Assembly: GCF_014334325.1 (NCBI RefSeq)
Contig: NZ_JACSET010000006.1
Location: 135,149-199,148, forward strand
DNA length: 64,000 bases
Direction of reading: 5' to 3'
Source of the DNA: Treponema sp. Marseille-Q4130
GTDB taxonomy: Bacteria; Spirochaetota; Spirochaetia; Treponematales; Treponemataceae
In this document: positions 42,196-51,009 of the stretch, piece by piece
Position numbering within the stretch: position 1 is the first letter of the stretch
Layout of the letters: every line of letters starts with the position of its first letter
Notes under the pieces: model-generated
Told to the model about the DNA's origin: nothing
The model's input: only the letters and a program-made list of their open reading frames with translations
The model's database searches: none
Made by a program: the position numbers and the translations under genes

Positions 42196-43937
42196 TATTT
42201 TACCCTCCAGCTGATGCTCACGGTATTTTTGCGGAACACGTCGGTATTGAAATCGAACATGAGGTGCGATACGAACAAGGCGGTAAATACCGAAGAGACG
42301 ACACCGATCGCCAAGCTGACCGCAAAGCCCTGAATCGCGCCGCTGCCGAGCTGAGACAGGAACATCGCCGCGATAAAGGTCGTAATATTCGAGTCCATGA
42401 TCGCCCAAAACGCATTGCGGAAACCTGCGGCGATCGCAGCCGTACGTCCTTTGCCGTCGGAAAGCTCTTCTTTGATGCGCTCGAAAATGATAACGTTCGC
42501 ATCGACCGCCATACCGATGGTCAAAATCATACCGGCGATGCTCGAAAGGGTAATCGTCATATTGAACGCCGAGAGCACCGAAAACATGATGTAGAGGTTG
42601 AGAATCTGCGCGACGCACGCGTTCACGCCCGCACCTTTATAGTAGACGAGCATAAAAAACATGATTGCGCCGAGACCGACCAACACTGCGATGATGCCCA
42701 TCCGCTTCGCCTTCTGCCCGAGAGAGGCGCCGATGACTTGCTGGCTTTCGACCGAAAGCGGCACGGAAAGCCACGCCGTCTGCAGCACTTTTTGCAGCGT
42801 CTGAGCTTCTTCGAGATTGAAACCCGTTATCGCAACGCGGCCGCCGGTGATCGCGTCGTTGATTGTCGCCGCCGAGCGGATTCTGTTGTCGTTTACGATG
42901 GCAAGCCGCTCGCCGACGTGAGCCGATGTAAACTCGCCGAAAATCACGGCACCGTCGCCGTCAAGCACGAAATCGACTTCGGGGCGGTTCGTTAAATTGC
43001 TCGAACCGACTTCCGCCGATTTGATATGCCGACCGTCGAGCGCGATTTCTTTTTTTACTGCAAGCCAGCCGATCCGGTCTTCAAGACCGTAGTCGTCGTT
43101 TTGATAAAGACCGAGCACTTCACAGTCGGCGGGCACGACGGAAGCGTCAAGCAGCGTACCGTCTGAAGCGAAGACGTTTCCGGGATTTTGCAGATAATAA
43201 TTATTAAACGCCTGAGTTGCCGCATCGTCGACGAGACGGAAATTCAAAATGCCCTTTCCCATGATGATCGTATTGATCGCATCCGCTTCAGCCGCTCCCG
43301 GTATTTCGATATAGATGCGGTCTTCACCCTGCTGACGGATCACCGGAGACGTAAGACCGAAGCGGTCGATCCTGCTCGAAAGCGAGTCGATCGCCTGCTG
43401 CATCGCGTTCGCTTTGAGCGTCGCGCTCGATTCGGCCGTATCGGCACCTTCCTGATTTTTTACGGCGGCGTTCAAATCGGCTTTGACGATGATGTTCATA
43501 CCGCCGGACAGATCGAGTCCGAGCTTTACCGAATTTTGATATTGCTTTTTCGCTTTTAAAATGGCGTCGCGGTAGCGGGCCTGCACCGCCTCTCGAAATT
43601 CCTGTTCGCTCGAAAATGCGTTGAGCACCGCGCTTTTCGTCAAAGGTGACGGCACTTTCGCACCCATATTTTTATAGTTCCGCGCGACGATCTTTTTTAT
43701 CCAGCCGTAGGATTCGTCGAGCTGAGCGTTCGGATCTTTTCGCGCCGCATCCGTAAAGGCCTTTACGTCGTCGGACGCTTTTACGGTCGCGTAATCTTTA
43801 ATGCTCTGCAGCGAACCGAGTGCGAGCGCTTTCATCTCTTTCGGCGTGCCGTAGTACCAGCTGATCGACGGCCACAAAAAAGCGAAACAAACGGCAAGCA
43901 CCGCAAGCAGGATTACAAAACGAGTACGTTTATTCAT
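42195..43937 (-). CDS. secD: Protein translocase subunit SecD
   Basis: A 580-residue membrane protein with six helices and a large periplasmic domain. KLGLDLSGGMNIIVKAD after helix 1, IDRFGLTSPVIRQQGEDRIY, ITGFNLEEAQTLQKVL and GMAVDANVIIFERIKEELSD are the usual SecD blocks in order. It lies 15 bases after yajC and overlaps secF. An extra Ala/Lys-rich segment lies at residues 35-130. Confidence 0.96.
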   Translation of the reverse strand: MNKRTRFVILLAVLAVCFAFLWPSISWYYGTPKEMKALALGSLQSIKDYATVKASDDVKAFTDAARKDPNAQLDESYGWIKKIVARNYKNMGAKVPSPLTKSAVLNAFSSEQEFREAVQARYRDAILKAKKQYQNSVKLGLDLSGGMNIIVKADLNAAVKNQEGADTAESSATLKANAMQQAIDSLSSRIDRFGLTSPVIRQQGEDRIYIEIPGAAEADAINTIIMGKGILNFRLVDDAATQAFNNYYLQNPGNVFASDGTLLDASVVPADCEVLGLYQNDDYGLEDRIGWLAVKKEIALDGRHIKSAEVGSSNLTNRPEVDFVLDGDGAVIFGEFTSAHVGERLAIVNDNRIRSAATINDAITGGRVAITGFNLEEAQTLQKVLQTAWLSVPLSVESQQVIGASLGQKAKRMGIIAVLVGLGAIMFFMLVYYKGAGVNACVAQILNLYIMFSVLSAFNMTITLSSIAGMILTIGMAVDANVIIFERIKEELSDGKGRTAAIAAGFRNAFWAIMDSNITTFIAAMFLSQLGSGAIQGFAVSLAIGVVSSVFTALFVSHLMFDFNTDVFRKNTVSISWRVK

Positions 43938-43952
43938 GCTGACAGCTCCGTT

Positions 43953-44360
43953 TTATTTCTTTTCCTCTGAAGGTTTTTCCGAAGATTTTTCCGCATCGGC
44001 GTCGGAAGATTTTTTCGCGTCTTTTGCAGGAGCTTCGGGATTTTCTATTGCGGCGATAGCGCTCCGCGTAAATTTGATCTTTGTCGCATCGTCCACTTTC
44101 ACGATGACGTTTTTTTCATCAACCGAAGAAACGACGCCGTGAATGCCGCCTATCGTAACGACTTTATCGCCTTTTTTCAGCGCGTCGAGCATTTTCTGCG
44201 TTTCTTTTTGTTTTTTGCTCTGCGGGCGGATAAGGAAAAAATAGAAAATAACGACGAGCAGCACCATCATCACGATCGATGACATAAAACCGCCGGTTGT
44301 CGACGCACCGCCGGCCGCTCCGCCTTCGGCTGCGCCCATTAAAAAAGGAATAAACGACAT
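43953..44360 (-). CDS. yajC: Preprotein translocase subunit YajC
   Basis: A 135-residue protein with one membrane helix (IVMMVLLVVIFYFFLIRPQS) followed by the conserved KKQKETQKMLDALKKGDKVV and IGGIHGVVSSVDEKNVIVKV. The acidic, Lys/Glu/Ser-rich tail is longer than usual. It is the first gene of the secretion operon; AAGGGG precedes the ATG. Confidence 0.95.
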   Translation of the reverse strand: MSFIPFLMGAAEGGAAGGASTTGGFMSSIVMMVLLVVIFYFFLIRPQSKKQKETQKMLDALKKGDKVVTIGGIHGVVSSVDEKNVIVKVDDATKIKFTRSAIAAIENPEAPAKDAKKSSDADAEKSSEKPSEEKK

Positions 44361-44410
44361 TGTATAGCCCCTTCATTTTATTAAAATTTGACAAAAATGC
44401 CAGTTTTATG

Positions 44411-44440
44411 AGCATATCACGAGAGAAGTCGGCGCGTCAA
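44411..44440 (-). promoter_or_regulatory. Promoter of the yajC-secD-secF operon
   Basis: On the minus strand TTGACG (44435-44440), 18 bases and TATGCT (44411-44416), about 50 bases before the yajC start. Confidence 0.55.
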
Positions 44441-44486
44441 GAGCGATGAAATGCGACAAATACGCTGTGCGCGATGCCGTCCCGCG

Positions 44487-45350
44487 CTATCGTTCGAACG
44501 CAAAGAGGCGGCGGCAGTTTTCATCGACGGTTTCGCTCAGCGTTTCGGGACTTACATTTCGCGCTTTTGCGATATAACGGTAAACGTGTTCGACAAAGAG
44601 CGGCGTATTCGTTTTGCCGCGGTACGGAACGGGAGCGAGGTACGGGGAATCGGTTTCGCAGAGGATCCTGTCCGAGGGAATGTAGTTCAAAAGCTTTTGC
44701 ATTTCGTCCGCGTTGCCGCGCTTTGCGTACGTAACCGAACCGCTGAAACTGATGTGCCAGCCGCAGTCGAGAAAGGCGCGCGCTTCTTCGATGCCGTACG
44801 AAAAACAGTGGATGATCCCTCTGTCGTATTTCGAATTTTTTATGCATCGATACGTATCTTCAAAACCGTCGCGGCTGTGTACGACGACCGGCACATTGAG
44901 TTTTTTTGCAAGGGCGATCTGCATTTCAAAAAGCTCGCACTCCCCTTCCCTCATCGCCCGATCGGAATCGCTTTCACATTTTCCGTCGGCGGCCGGATTC
45001 CAATGCCGGTCGATGCCGCACTCTCCGACAGCCGCTATTTTTTCAGGAAAGGAAGCGATATCTTTTTCAAGCGCTTCGACAAATTCTTTTCGATGAACAA
45101 TCGCATCGGGAGAGGGCCACAAGCCCGCAGTGTAATGCAGCATGCGCCGGACATTTTTTTGCAGTTCTCCGCTTACGAGCGAAAGCGCTTTTTCCAATGC
45201 GGCTTTGCGCGCAGACAAATCGCCGCTTTCCGTGCCGATATCGAGCGCAAAAAAACAATTGCGCTTTGCCATTTCGGAAAGGATTTCCGCGCCGTCGCCG
45301 CCTGTGCGTTCGCACATCTTGAAAAAATGAAAATGAGTATCCGAAAACAT
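44487..45350 (-). CDS. TatD-family metal-dependent hydrolase
   Basis: A 287-residue TIM-barrel nuclease-type protein. FSDTHFHFF gives the HxH metal site. GECGID, VPVVVHSRDGFEDTYRC, GIIHCFSYG and ILCETDSPYLAPVPYRGK follow as in TatD proteins, which act on DNA ends or D-Tyr-tRNA-like substrates. ATG 45350 was chosen since it begins the barrel; the open frame upstream runs through tRNA-Leu. The start lies only 10 bases after the tRNA 3' end, so the mRNA is probably cut from a tRNA-Leu co-transcript. Confidence 0.9.
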   Translation of the reverse strand: MFSDTHFHFFKMCERTGGDGAEILSEMAKRNCFFALDIGTESGDLSARKAALEKALSLVSGELQKNVRRMLHYTAGLWPSPDAIVHRKEFVEALEKDIASFPEKIAAVGECGIDRHWNPAADGKCESDSDRAMREGECELFEMQIALAKKLNVPVVVHSRDGFEDTYRCIKNSKYDRGIIHCFSYGIEEARAFLDCGWHISFSGSVTYAKRGNADEMQKLLNYIPSDRILCETDSPYLAPVPYRGKTNTPLFVEHVYRYIAKARNVSPETLSETVDENCRRLFAFER

Positions 45351-45360
45351 AAAGATTTTT

Positions 45361-45446
45361 TGCCAGGAACCGGAATCGAACCGGCACGGCATTTAACTGC
45401 CGAGGGATTTTAAGTCCCTTGTGTCTACCAATTCCACCATCCTGGC
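45361..45446 (-). tRNA. tRNA-Leu (anticodon TAA)
   Basis: A class II tRNA of 86 nt on the minus strand. Acceptor GCCAGGA pairs with TCCTGGC, anticodon stem AGGGA/TCCCT encloses CTTAAAA (anticodon TAA), a long variable arm (CGGCAGTTAAATGCCG) follows and the T arm is CCGG-TTCGATT-CCGG. CCA is not encoded. Confidence 0.96.
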
Positions 45447-45460
45447 GACACATACATTAC

Positions 45461-45489
45461 ACTATAACTTGTATGTCGGTTTTTGTAAA
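45461..45489 (-). promoter_or_regulatory. tRNA-Leu promoter
   Basis: On the minus strand TTTACA (45484-45489), 17 bases and TATAGT (45461-45466), 15 bases before the tRNA 5' end. Confidence 0.7.
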
Positions 45490-45566
45490 TAACTCGATGC
45501 GGCGTTTTGATACGACGATATCGAGGACAGGTGATATTTTGTAACTCGGTGCGGCGCTTGTACGCG

Positions 45567-46058
45567 CTAGACTTGGCTGTAGAGGCTGCTCAGTTCGCTT
45601 CGCCACGGAAGTTTTGCGTCGCGTCCTTCCCACTCTATCGTTTTAATAATTTTAAATGATTTTACGTCGCGCGGATCTTCGTAGCGCAAAAGCGCAAAGC
45701 GTCCCTGACCGATATATGCGATCCTTTCGTTTTCACCGAGCGTTTCCGTTTTATTCAGCTGCTCCAAAATGCAATCGAAGTGCGCCGGATTTCCCGACGC
45801 TTTATCGATGACGGCGCTTGCCATATCTTCGATATCTTTTCCGCATACGGGACACACGACGCGGCGCTGCTTGAGTTCACGGATCGCTTCGTCTTTTTTC
45901 TTTTGATCGGCTATATTGTCATAGAGATGGCGCTGAATAGCAGCCTCTCGAATTTTCACATTTTTATCATCGGCCTGTTTGCCGCCGGTGCGCGCGTTTT
46001 GCGTATTTTGATTTTTCCAATCCCGCCTGCCGCGTCCCCGCTTTGCATTCTTTCCCAT
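45567..46058 (-). CDS. Conserved hypothetical protein with a CxxC zinc-ribbon-like motif
   Basis: A 163-residue protein, very basic at the N-terminus (MGKNAKRGRGRRDWKNQN). A helical part follows (HLYDNIADQKKKDEAIREL), then RRVVCPVCGKDIEDMASAV with a CxxC pair and later HFDCILEQ, which could complete a metal site. A nucleic-acid-binding role is possible. It looks like a treponemal conserved protein, but I cannot assign a family. GGGAG precedes the start. It follows the next two genes in the same direction. Confidence 0.75.
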   Translation of the reverse strand: MGKNAKRGRGRRDWKNQNTQNARTGGKQADDKNVKIREAAIQRHLYDNIADQKKKDEAIRELKQRRVVCPVCGKDIEDMASAVIDKASGNPAHFDCILEQLNKTETLGENERIAYIGQGRFALLRYEDPRDVKSFKIIKTIEWEGRDAKLPWRSELSSLYSQV

Positions 46059-46069
46059 GGTGTCTCCCG

Positions 46070-46261
46070 TTATTCCATGAACAGCGGATCGTCTTCAGGA
46101 TTTTCAATCAATTTTTTGCTGATAACCTGAGCGATCCTCTGTACGGCCGTATCGATATACTCCGCGTCCCGAATCATTTCCCGCAGCGCGAGCAGGCGGG
46201 GCGGTATATCCGCTTTTTGTTTTTCGAGAACGAGAGTAGTTGTTTTCAGACCGGAAATCAT
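46070..46261 (-). CDS. Small conserved hypothetical protein
   Basis: A 63-residue, mainly helical protein (PPRLLALREMIRDAEYIDTA). Its ATG overlaps the end of yraN (ATGA), which supports real translation in an operon. No family recognised. Confidence 0.65.
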   Translation of the reverse strand: MISGLKTTTLVLEKQKADIPPRLLALREMIRDAEYIDTAVQRIAQVISKKLIENPEDDPLFME

Positions 46262-46626
46262 ACAAGCTCCGAAAAAGCGTTTTCAATGTGATATACGGCC
46301 GGCAAAGACGGCATATCCACAACAATCACATCGTATCTGATATAGTACTTACTATATTGTCGATTGTTTGAGAGAAAACGTTTAGACGTTTCTATAATTT
46401 TTTTTTGTTTCCGGCCGTCGAGTACGTGCGAAAGCATATCGGCGTTTCCGTTCGGAAGCGTCTTCACTTCGGCAAAAACGAGCACGTCGTTCGACAAAGC
46501 TATTATATCGATTTCGCCGCTTTTTGTCTGCCAATTCCGCGCCACGATCGAATAACCTTTTTCGGTCAAATAACGCGCAGCTTTTTCTTCTCCGGCTTTT
46601 CCGATCGATTTTTTTGAATCGCTCAC
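46258..46626 (-). CDS. yraN: UPF0102 protein, YraN type
   Basis: A 122-residue protein with the nuclease-like fold of the YraN family: GKAGEEKAARYLTEKGYSIV, then NWQTKSGEIDIIAL and LVFAEVKTLPNG, the pattern of the PD-(D/E)XK-type core with Glu, Asp and ExK. Function in vivo is unsettled; links to DNA uptake or repair have been proposed for homologues. It is in a chain of genes on the minus strand. Confidence 0.9.
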   Translation of the reverse strand: MSDSKKSIGKAGEEKAARYLTEKGYSIVARNWQTKSGEIDIIALSNDVLVFAEVKTLPNGNADMLSHVLDGRKQKKIIETSKRFLSNNRQYSKYYIRYDVIVVDMPSLPAVYHIENAFSELV

Positions 46627-46672
46627 AGGAAGATCGAACCCGCTTCGAACGACTGACGATTTTCGCTTTGCG

Positions 46673-46948
46673 TCACGCGTTTACCGGTGTATCGTCGTCA
46701 ATGGGTTCGAGTTCGTCCACATCTTCGAGGTTCGCGTTCGTTTGCGCATCGATTTCGGCCTGCGAAAGGACGTGCCCGACGGTGAGCAAAAACGGGATGT
46801 TCCATGTTTTGAGCGCCGCAAGATGATACGGCTTTGCCGGCTTTCCCGCGGCGAGAAACATATTTTTTCCGTCGTCGAAAAATATCGGCGCGGAAAAGCG
46901 CATACCTTCTTTGATATCGTTTTGCGTAAGTTTTAAAAAACCTGCCAT
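46673..46948 (-). CDS. Hypothetical protein resembling the N-terminal domain of HD-GYP-type regulators
   Basis: A 91-residue protein. The pattern LTQNDIKEGMRFSAPIFFD, with AGKPAKPYHLAALKTWNIPF after it, is like the short N-terminal domain that precedes HD-GYP domains, but no HD domain follows. It ends in an acidic tail (DVDELEPIDDD). It may be a stand-alone regulator or the remnant of a larger protein. Resemblance by eye only. Confidence 0.55.
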   Translation of the reverse strand: MAGFLKLTQNDIKEGMRFSAPIFFDDGKNMFLAAGKPAKPYHLAALKTWNIPFLLTVGHVLSQAEIDAQTNANLEDVDELEPIDDDTPVNA

Positions 46949-47050
46949 ACAACCCCCTCGTATTTTTTAGGCTGAACCTCGAGTTTTGAAAGCATCACTC
47001 GAAATCGAACCTTCAATAAGTTTCGTCCCTTAAAAATCCGATCGATTTTT

Positions 47051-47314
47051 TTAAGATGTCCTTTTATCGTTTTTAGCCTGTGCGTGCAGCACAAAGGCGA
47101 ATATCCCCGCAAGCACGCCCCAGGTCTCTTCCGGCACATACGAGCCGATTTCTCCGAGCGTCAAAACATCGGCGAGGTTCGCATTTTCGACGACGGCGAT
47201 GCCCTGCTCTTTTGCGATTGCGGCAAGCCTTTCCGCAGCTTCGCCGCGAGCCGATGCCGTTATAAAAGGCGAAGGCGCTCCTTCGGGATATTTCAGCGCA
47301 ACCGCTTTTTTCAT
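47051..47314 (-). CDS. FlhB C-terminal-domain homologue (YlqH type)
   Basis: An 87-residue protein matching the cytoplasmic domain of FlhB/YscU export-switch proteins (AVALKYPEGAPSPFITASAR and AKEQGIAVVENANLADVL). The NPTH autocleavage site found in full FlhB is absent, as in stand-alone YlqH-like proteins. It overlaps the FliK-like gene by 4 bases. In Bacillus a similar pair, ylqG-ylqH, lies beside the same rpsP-trmD-rplS region, so the pairing is conserved. A role in flagellar export is plausible. Confidence 0.85.
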   Translation of the reverse strand: MKKAVALKYPEGAPSPFITASARGEAAERLAAIAKEQGIAVVENANLADVLTLGEIGSYVPEETWGVLAGIFAFVLHAQAKNDKRTS

Positions 47315-48543
47315 ACGCTGCCTCTGACAACGGAAATACGGCTTTTTTCGTAAAACCCTGAAAGCGCGCTGCCGTCCGAGCGTTCGACACTGAACGATTT
47401 TCCGCCGAACGCCGCTTCGAGCGCTTTTTCGAGCGCCGCGCTTTCATCTGCAGAGTCCGTGCCCTGTACAGCGTAAAGCACGCGCCCTTTCTGTAAGTAT
47501 ATCACAAAATAATAAAATTGCCCACCGAAATCGAGCGTCACCGTACATTTTTCCGCTTTTTTTTGTCGCACATCCGTAAAAAAACGGAGAACGCCGCTTC
47601 CCGTCTTTGCCCCGCCGTCGAACGAAATCTCGAAAGGGATCTGAATCCAGCCCGCGCCGGAAGAAAACCCGCGGTGATTGAAAAGAGTGAGGACACCAGA
47701 TTCGCGTTGTTCAAGCGCGCGCTCCGCTCTTACATCGTATGCCGCATCGGACGCCTCAGTGTCGATCGTTGCGGTTTTGCCCTGCACCGCGCCGTTTGCA
47801 GCTCTCTTTCCCGACAGCATGCCGCAAAAAAATCGCCGAACTTCCGCTTCGACTTCGGAAACGAGCGCTTTCAGCGGCCGATCCGTATCGATCCCTCTCT
47901 TTCCGTCCGCCTCTCCTTTCTCTGCCCGAGCGCCGCTTTGCGATGCGGCGTCTCCTTCGGAGTCCTTATCGCTCTTTTCGTTTTCACCGACGATAGCGGC
48001 GACGGCATCTTTTCCCATGGGGATGCCTTTTTGCTCCAAAAGCAGAGCCGCTTCCGCGGCTTCTTTTTCACGCCGGGGAAAAGCCAGCGCGATGCGGCGC
48101 GCATCGTTAAAAATTCTCTCGTCGAATTTCATGCCGAGCGACTGCATCGCGGCAAAAAGAGCTGCTGTGACAGAATCGGGTGGAAGATTGAGCGAAGTGA
48201 AATAGCGGACGAGTTCCGCATCGGAGAGCGTTCCGTCGGGGTTGAGCGCCGTCGAAAACGTCGTTACGAGATGTTCGTTTGAAAAGGGGGCATCGTCCAT
48301 AAGCGGTGAAAGGACGAGCGTTCCGTCTTTGAGAGAAACGGAAGCTGAAAAAAGGGCACCCTGCACAAACGGTCTTTCCGACGTAACGGAAAACCTGCCG
48401 CCTGCAAAAGAAGCGATATACGAGTTCTGTCCCGTCTGCGAAAGGATGCGCACGGAAACGACATCCCCTTCGCGAAGCTCGTGCCGGTTCGGCATACCGG
48501 AAAGGGAAGCCGTCTGAACATATACGCGAGAAATCGTATCCAT
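47311..48543 (-). CDS. FliK-like hook-length-control-type protein (YlqG type)
   Basis: A 410-residue protein upstream of the FlhB-like gene. The first 110 residues look like an OB-type start (LREGDVVSVRILSQTGQNSY). The middle is low-complexity and charged (EKSDKDSEGDAASQSGARAE). The C-terminal 120 residues (WIQIPFEISFDGGAKTGSGV, then CTVTLDFGGQFYYFVIYL) have the strand pattern of FliK-type C-terminal domains. Pairing with an FlhB domain supports a flagellar export function, but direct homology is weak by eye. Confidence 0.65.
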   Translation of the reverse strand: MDTISRVYVQTASLSGMPNRHELREGDVVSVRILSQTGQNSYIASFAGGRFSVTSERPFVQGALFSASVSLKDGTLVLSPLMDDAPFSNEHLVTTFSTALNPDGTLSDAELVRYFTSLNLPPDSVTAALFAAMQSLGMKFDERIFNDARRIALAFPRREKEAAEAALLLEQKGIPMGKDAVAAIVGENEKSDKDSEGDAASQSGARAEKGEADGKRGIDTDRPLKALVSEVEAEVRRFFCGMLSGKRAANGAVQGKTATIDTEASDAAYDVRAERALEQRESGVLTLFNHRGFSSGAGWIQIPFEISFDGGAKTGSGVLRFFTDVRQKKAEKCTVTLDFGGQFYYFVIYLQKGRVLYAVQGTDSADESAALEKALEAAFGGKSFSVERSDGSALSGFYEKSRISVVRGSV

Positions 48544-48603
48544 GCGCCGGAAAAATTATCGAGGAGCTGTCGAAAAAGTAAGCGACTTTTGAGACAGCCC
48601 TAT

Positions 48604-48637
48604 CCGCTTCTAAAAACCGCTTGAGTTTTCAGAAGCG
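48604..48637. terminator. Hairpin after rplS
   Basis: CCGCTTCTAAAAAC (48605-48618) pairs with GTTTTCAGAAGCG, giving a long stem directly after the rplS stop on the minus strand. A second weaker hairpin (GAGCTGTC with GACAGCCC) follows at 48561-48601. Together they may end the ribosomal operon. Confidence 0.6.
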
Positions 48638-48642
48638 ACACA

Positions 48643-49119
48643 TTATTTCTTTTTCGCTTTTTCAGCCGCTTCCGCTGCATGTTCTTCTTTTTGCTCTTCT
48701 TTTATTGCGGCTTCCTGAGCTGCAGCGGCCGCATCGGCTCGCGCGTTGCGTTCGGCAAGAGCCGCGGCGATGTTTCCGCCGACGCGCGTTTTAATGCGCT
48801 TCGCTTTACCGACTGCATCGCGGAGGTAATAGAGTTTTGCACGGCGGACTTTGCCCGGACGCACGATTTCGACTTTTGTAATACGCGGCGAGTGCATCGG
48901 GAATACGCGCTCGACTCCGACGCCGTACGACTCTTTGCGAACAGTGAACGTTTCCCGCGTACCGCCGCCGTTTTTCGCGATGACGACACCTTCGTACACT
49001 TGAATGCGTTCCGTTTTGCCTTCGACGATTTTAAAGAAAACTTTTACCGTATCGCCGACATTAAATCCCATGGCGCTCGCGCGCTTTTGTTTTTCTTCAA
49101 TACCCTTAATGATATCCAT
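48643..49119 (-). CDS. rplS: 50S ribosomal protein L19 with a C-terminal extension
   Basis: Residues 1-115 are L19 ([59 protein letters not shown]). A 40-residue Ala/Glu/Lys tail ([20 protein letters not shown]) makes it longer than the usual protein. It lies one base after trmD and completes the rpsP-khpA-rimM-trmD-rplS operon. Confidence 0.97.
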   Translation of the reverse strand: MDIIKGIEEKQKRASAMGFNVGDTVKVFFKIVEGKTERIQVYEGVVIAKNGGGTRETFTVRKESYGVGVERVFPMHSPRITKVEIVRPGKVRRAKLYYLRDAVGKAKRIKTRVGGNIAAALAERNARADAAAAAQEAAIKEEQKEEHAAEAAEKAKKK

Positions 49120-49120
49120 C

Positions 49121-49912
49121 TCAGTCTCCAGCTTCCCGAGTCCGTTTCGCCCGCTTCTTTTTTCCGGCGGTTTTAAGCGAAACCTGCTCCGTAATTTCCT
49201 TAATAATTTTCTCGGCTTCCGATGAAAGCGTACCCGCGCTACGCGCAGACGCGATCAAATCCGGCCGATTGGCAAGCGTTTTCGCAACGCTCTTCCGCAG
49301 CCGCCACGCGCGTATCGCTTCGTGGTTTCCCGACCGCAGCACTTCGGGTACTTCTTCTCCCCGATAATTTTGCGGCCGCGTATACTGCGGATATTCAAGC
49401 AACCCGCCCGAATAACTTTCTTCGTCGAGCGATTCCGCCGAAATGACGCCGTCGATCAGGCGGTACACCGTGTCGATGACGACTTCCGCTGCAACCTCTC
49501 CGCTCGACATAACGTAATCCCCGATCGAAATCTCTTCGTCGACATATCGATCGATTATCCGCTGGTCGATCCCTTCGTACCGTCCGCAGATAATGACGAT
49601 TTCGCTTTCGCGGCTCAACTCAAGCGCTTTCGCCTGCGTAAAAGGCTTTCCTCCGGGCGTCACATAGATGACGCGCTTTTTGTACGCCTCTACGCTGTCG
49701 AGCGCTTCTCCGAGCGGCTCCGCAAGCATAAGCTGCCCCGCGCCGCCGCCGTACGGACCGTCGTCACAGGAACGGTGTTTATCGCGGGCAAAATCCCTGA
49801 TATCCGTCAAGACGCAGGAAATAATTCCCTTTTCAACCGCTTTCGCCATAATCGAATTTTCGAAGTACGCGCGCAGGATATCCGGGAATAAGGTCAGCAC
49901 GGTAAATTGCAT
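49121..49912 (-). CDS. trmD: tRNA (guanine-N1-)-methyltransferase
   Basis: TrmD methylates G37 of tRNAs. The 263 residues show [59 protein letters not shown] and [20 protein letters not shown] (the knot), then [20 protein letters not shown] and the C-terminal domain. An extra basic tail ([13 protein letters not shown]) ends the protein. Confidence 0.98.
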   Translation of the reverse strand: MQFTVLTLFPDILRAYFENSIMAKAVEKGIISCVLTDIRDFARDKHRSCDDGPYGGGAGQLMLAEPLGEALDSVEAYKKRVIYVTPGGKPFTQAKALELSRESEIVIICGRYEGIDQRIIDRYVDEEISIGDYVMSSGEVAAEVVIDTVYRLIDGVISAESLDEESYSGGLLEYPQYTRPQNYRGEEVPEVLRSGNHEAIRAWRLRKSVAKTLANRPDLIASARSAGTLSSEAEKIIKEITEQVSLKTAGKKKRAKRTREAGD

Positions 49913-49916
49913 GGAA

Positions 49917-50501
49917 TCACTCCAGAATCCAGAGGTGCATCAGCTCCACCGTTTTGCCTTCGATATCGACCGCGCCGATATGCTCCTCCGTAAAAGGAAC
50001 ATAGACCGTTTTCGGCTTTCCCGAAACGGTGCGTTTGACATCGTCCGCAAGAACGCTGCAAGCCTCGGAGATGCGCACTTCCAAGAGCTGCGCCGCTCCG
50101 CCTTCCAATACGTCCGTGATCTTGCCTATCGTTTCGACAGGCGCGGCCGAAGCCGCCGATCCGTTTTTCCTCTCATATACGAGAGAACAATCTTTCAAAT
50201 CATCGATGTACCATTCTCCCTTTTTCAAAGGATAGGCACACTCGCGCGGTACGACCACTTCCCATCCGTTGTACTTTCGTACCGCATCGGGAGAATCGAT
50301 CCCCGCCAATTTCATAAACACGCAGGTACCGCCCCAGTCCGCAGATTCGACTCTGCGCCGTTCGGTTTCCTCACCGTGCCGTAAAGTGACATCCTTGAGC
50401 GAAACGATATGATCGTACGCGCCGGAAGCACTCTCCACTTTACATTCACCCGTAATCCCGTGCGGACCGCGGATAAAGCCGACTGCAAGCTGATCTTTCA
50501 T
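49917..50501 (-). CDS. rimM: 16S rRNA processing protein RimM
   Basis: A 194-residue ribosome-maturation factor. The N-terminal barrel starts QLAVGFIRGPHGITGECKVE and the PRC-barrel domain has the linker KKGEWYIDDLKDCSLVYE. VYVPFTEEHIGAVDIEGKTV near the end is the usual closing strand. It lies 4 bases before trmD. Confidence 0.95.
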   Translation of the reverse strand: MKDQLAVGFIRGPHGITGECKVESASGAYDHIVSLKDVTLRHGEETERRRVESADWGGTCVFMKLAGIDSPDAVRKYNGWEVVVPRECAYPLKKGEWYIDDLKDCSLVYERKNGSAASAAPVETIGKITDVLEGGAAQLLEVRISEACSVLADDVKRTVSGKPKTVYVPFTEEHIGAVDIEGKTVELMHLWILE

Positions 50502-50508
50502 CTGCCTT

Positions 50509-50742
50509 TCAGTCTAAGATGTCGAGACTGTAATGATTTCCGTCCCTTGCCGCCGATGCGCTCAACACCGTGCGCATCGCTTTTGCGATACGGCCGTATT
50601 TGCCGATCACTTTACCGATATCGCTTTCAGCCACTTTCAGCTGCAAAACGGGTCCGCGTTCACCCTCCGCTTCGGTCACCGAAACCGCGGAAGGATCATC
50701 GACAAGCGACTTTGCAATATATTCGATTAAATCCTTTTCCAT
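50509..50742 (-). CDS. khpA: KH-domain RNA-binding protein
   Basis: A 77-residue single KH domain (VIGKYGRIAKAMRTVLSA, with the GxxG loop GKYG). It belongs to the KhpA/YlqC type that usually sits between rpsP and rimM, as it does here. It binds RNA and probably pairs with a KhpB/Jag protein. Confidence 0.95.
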   Translation of the reverse strand: MEKDLIEYIAKSLVDDPSAVSVTEAEGERGPVLQLKVAESDIGKVIGKYGRIAKAMRTVLSASAARDGNHYSLDILD

Positions 50743-50760
50743 TCAACCGCCTCGATGCAA

Positions 50761-51009
50761 TCACTTTGCGGAACGGATCTGTTTGTTGAGCAGCTTACCG
50801 ACGATGTCCGTCGGCTGTGCACCGACTCCGAGCCAATACTTTGCGCGTTCGACATTGATGTTGATCTGCTTTTCCGCAGCTTCAATCGGCATATAGGTAC
50901 CGATTTCTTCGATCGCCCGGCCGTCGCGCGGAGAACGCTCATCCATGACAACGACGCGATAGTAGGGACGTTTTTGCGTACCGAACTTTTTCAGTCTGAT
51001 TTTGACCAC
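50761..51009 (-). CDS. rpsP: 30S ribosomal protein S16
   Basis: The 82 residues include [20 protein letters not shown], then [19 protein letters not shown] and [19 protein letters not shown]. The start is GTG at 51009, behind GGAGG with a 6-base spacing; the frame open to 51063 was rejected because family proteins begin here. It is the first gene of the operon. Confidence 0.97.
   Translation of the reverse strand: MVKIRLKKFGTQKRPYYRVVVMDERSPRDGRAIEEIGTYMPIEAAEKQININVERAKYWLGVGAQPTDIVGKLLNKQIRSAK

Noticed and set aside
40951-42618. SecF read from an upstream start at 42618 (555 residues)
   Set aside because: The first 141 codons overlap secD in another frame and are not hydrophobic; the SecF start overlaps the secD stop.
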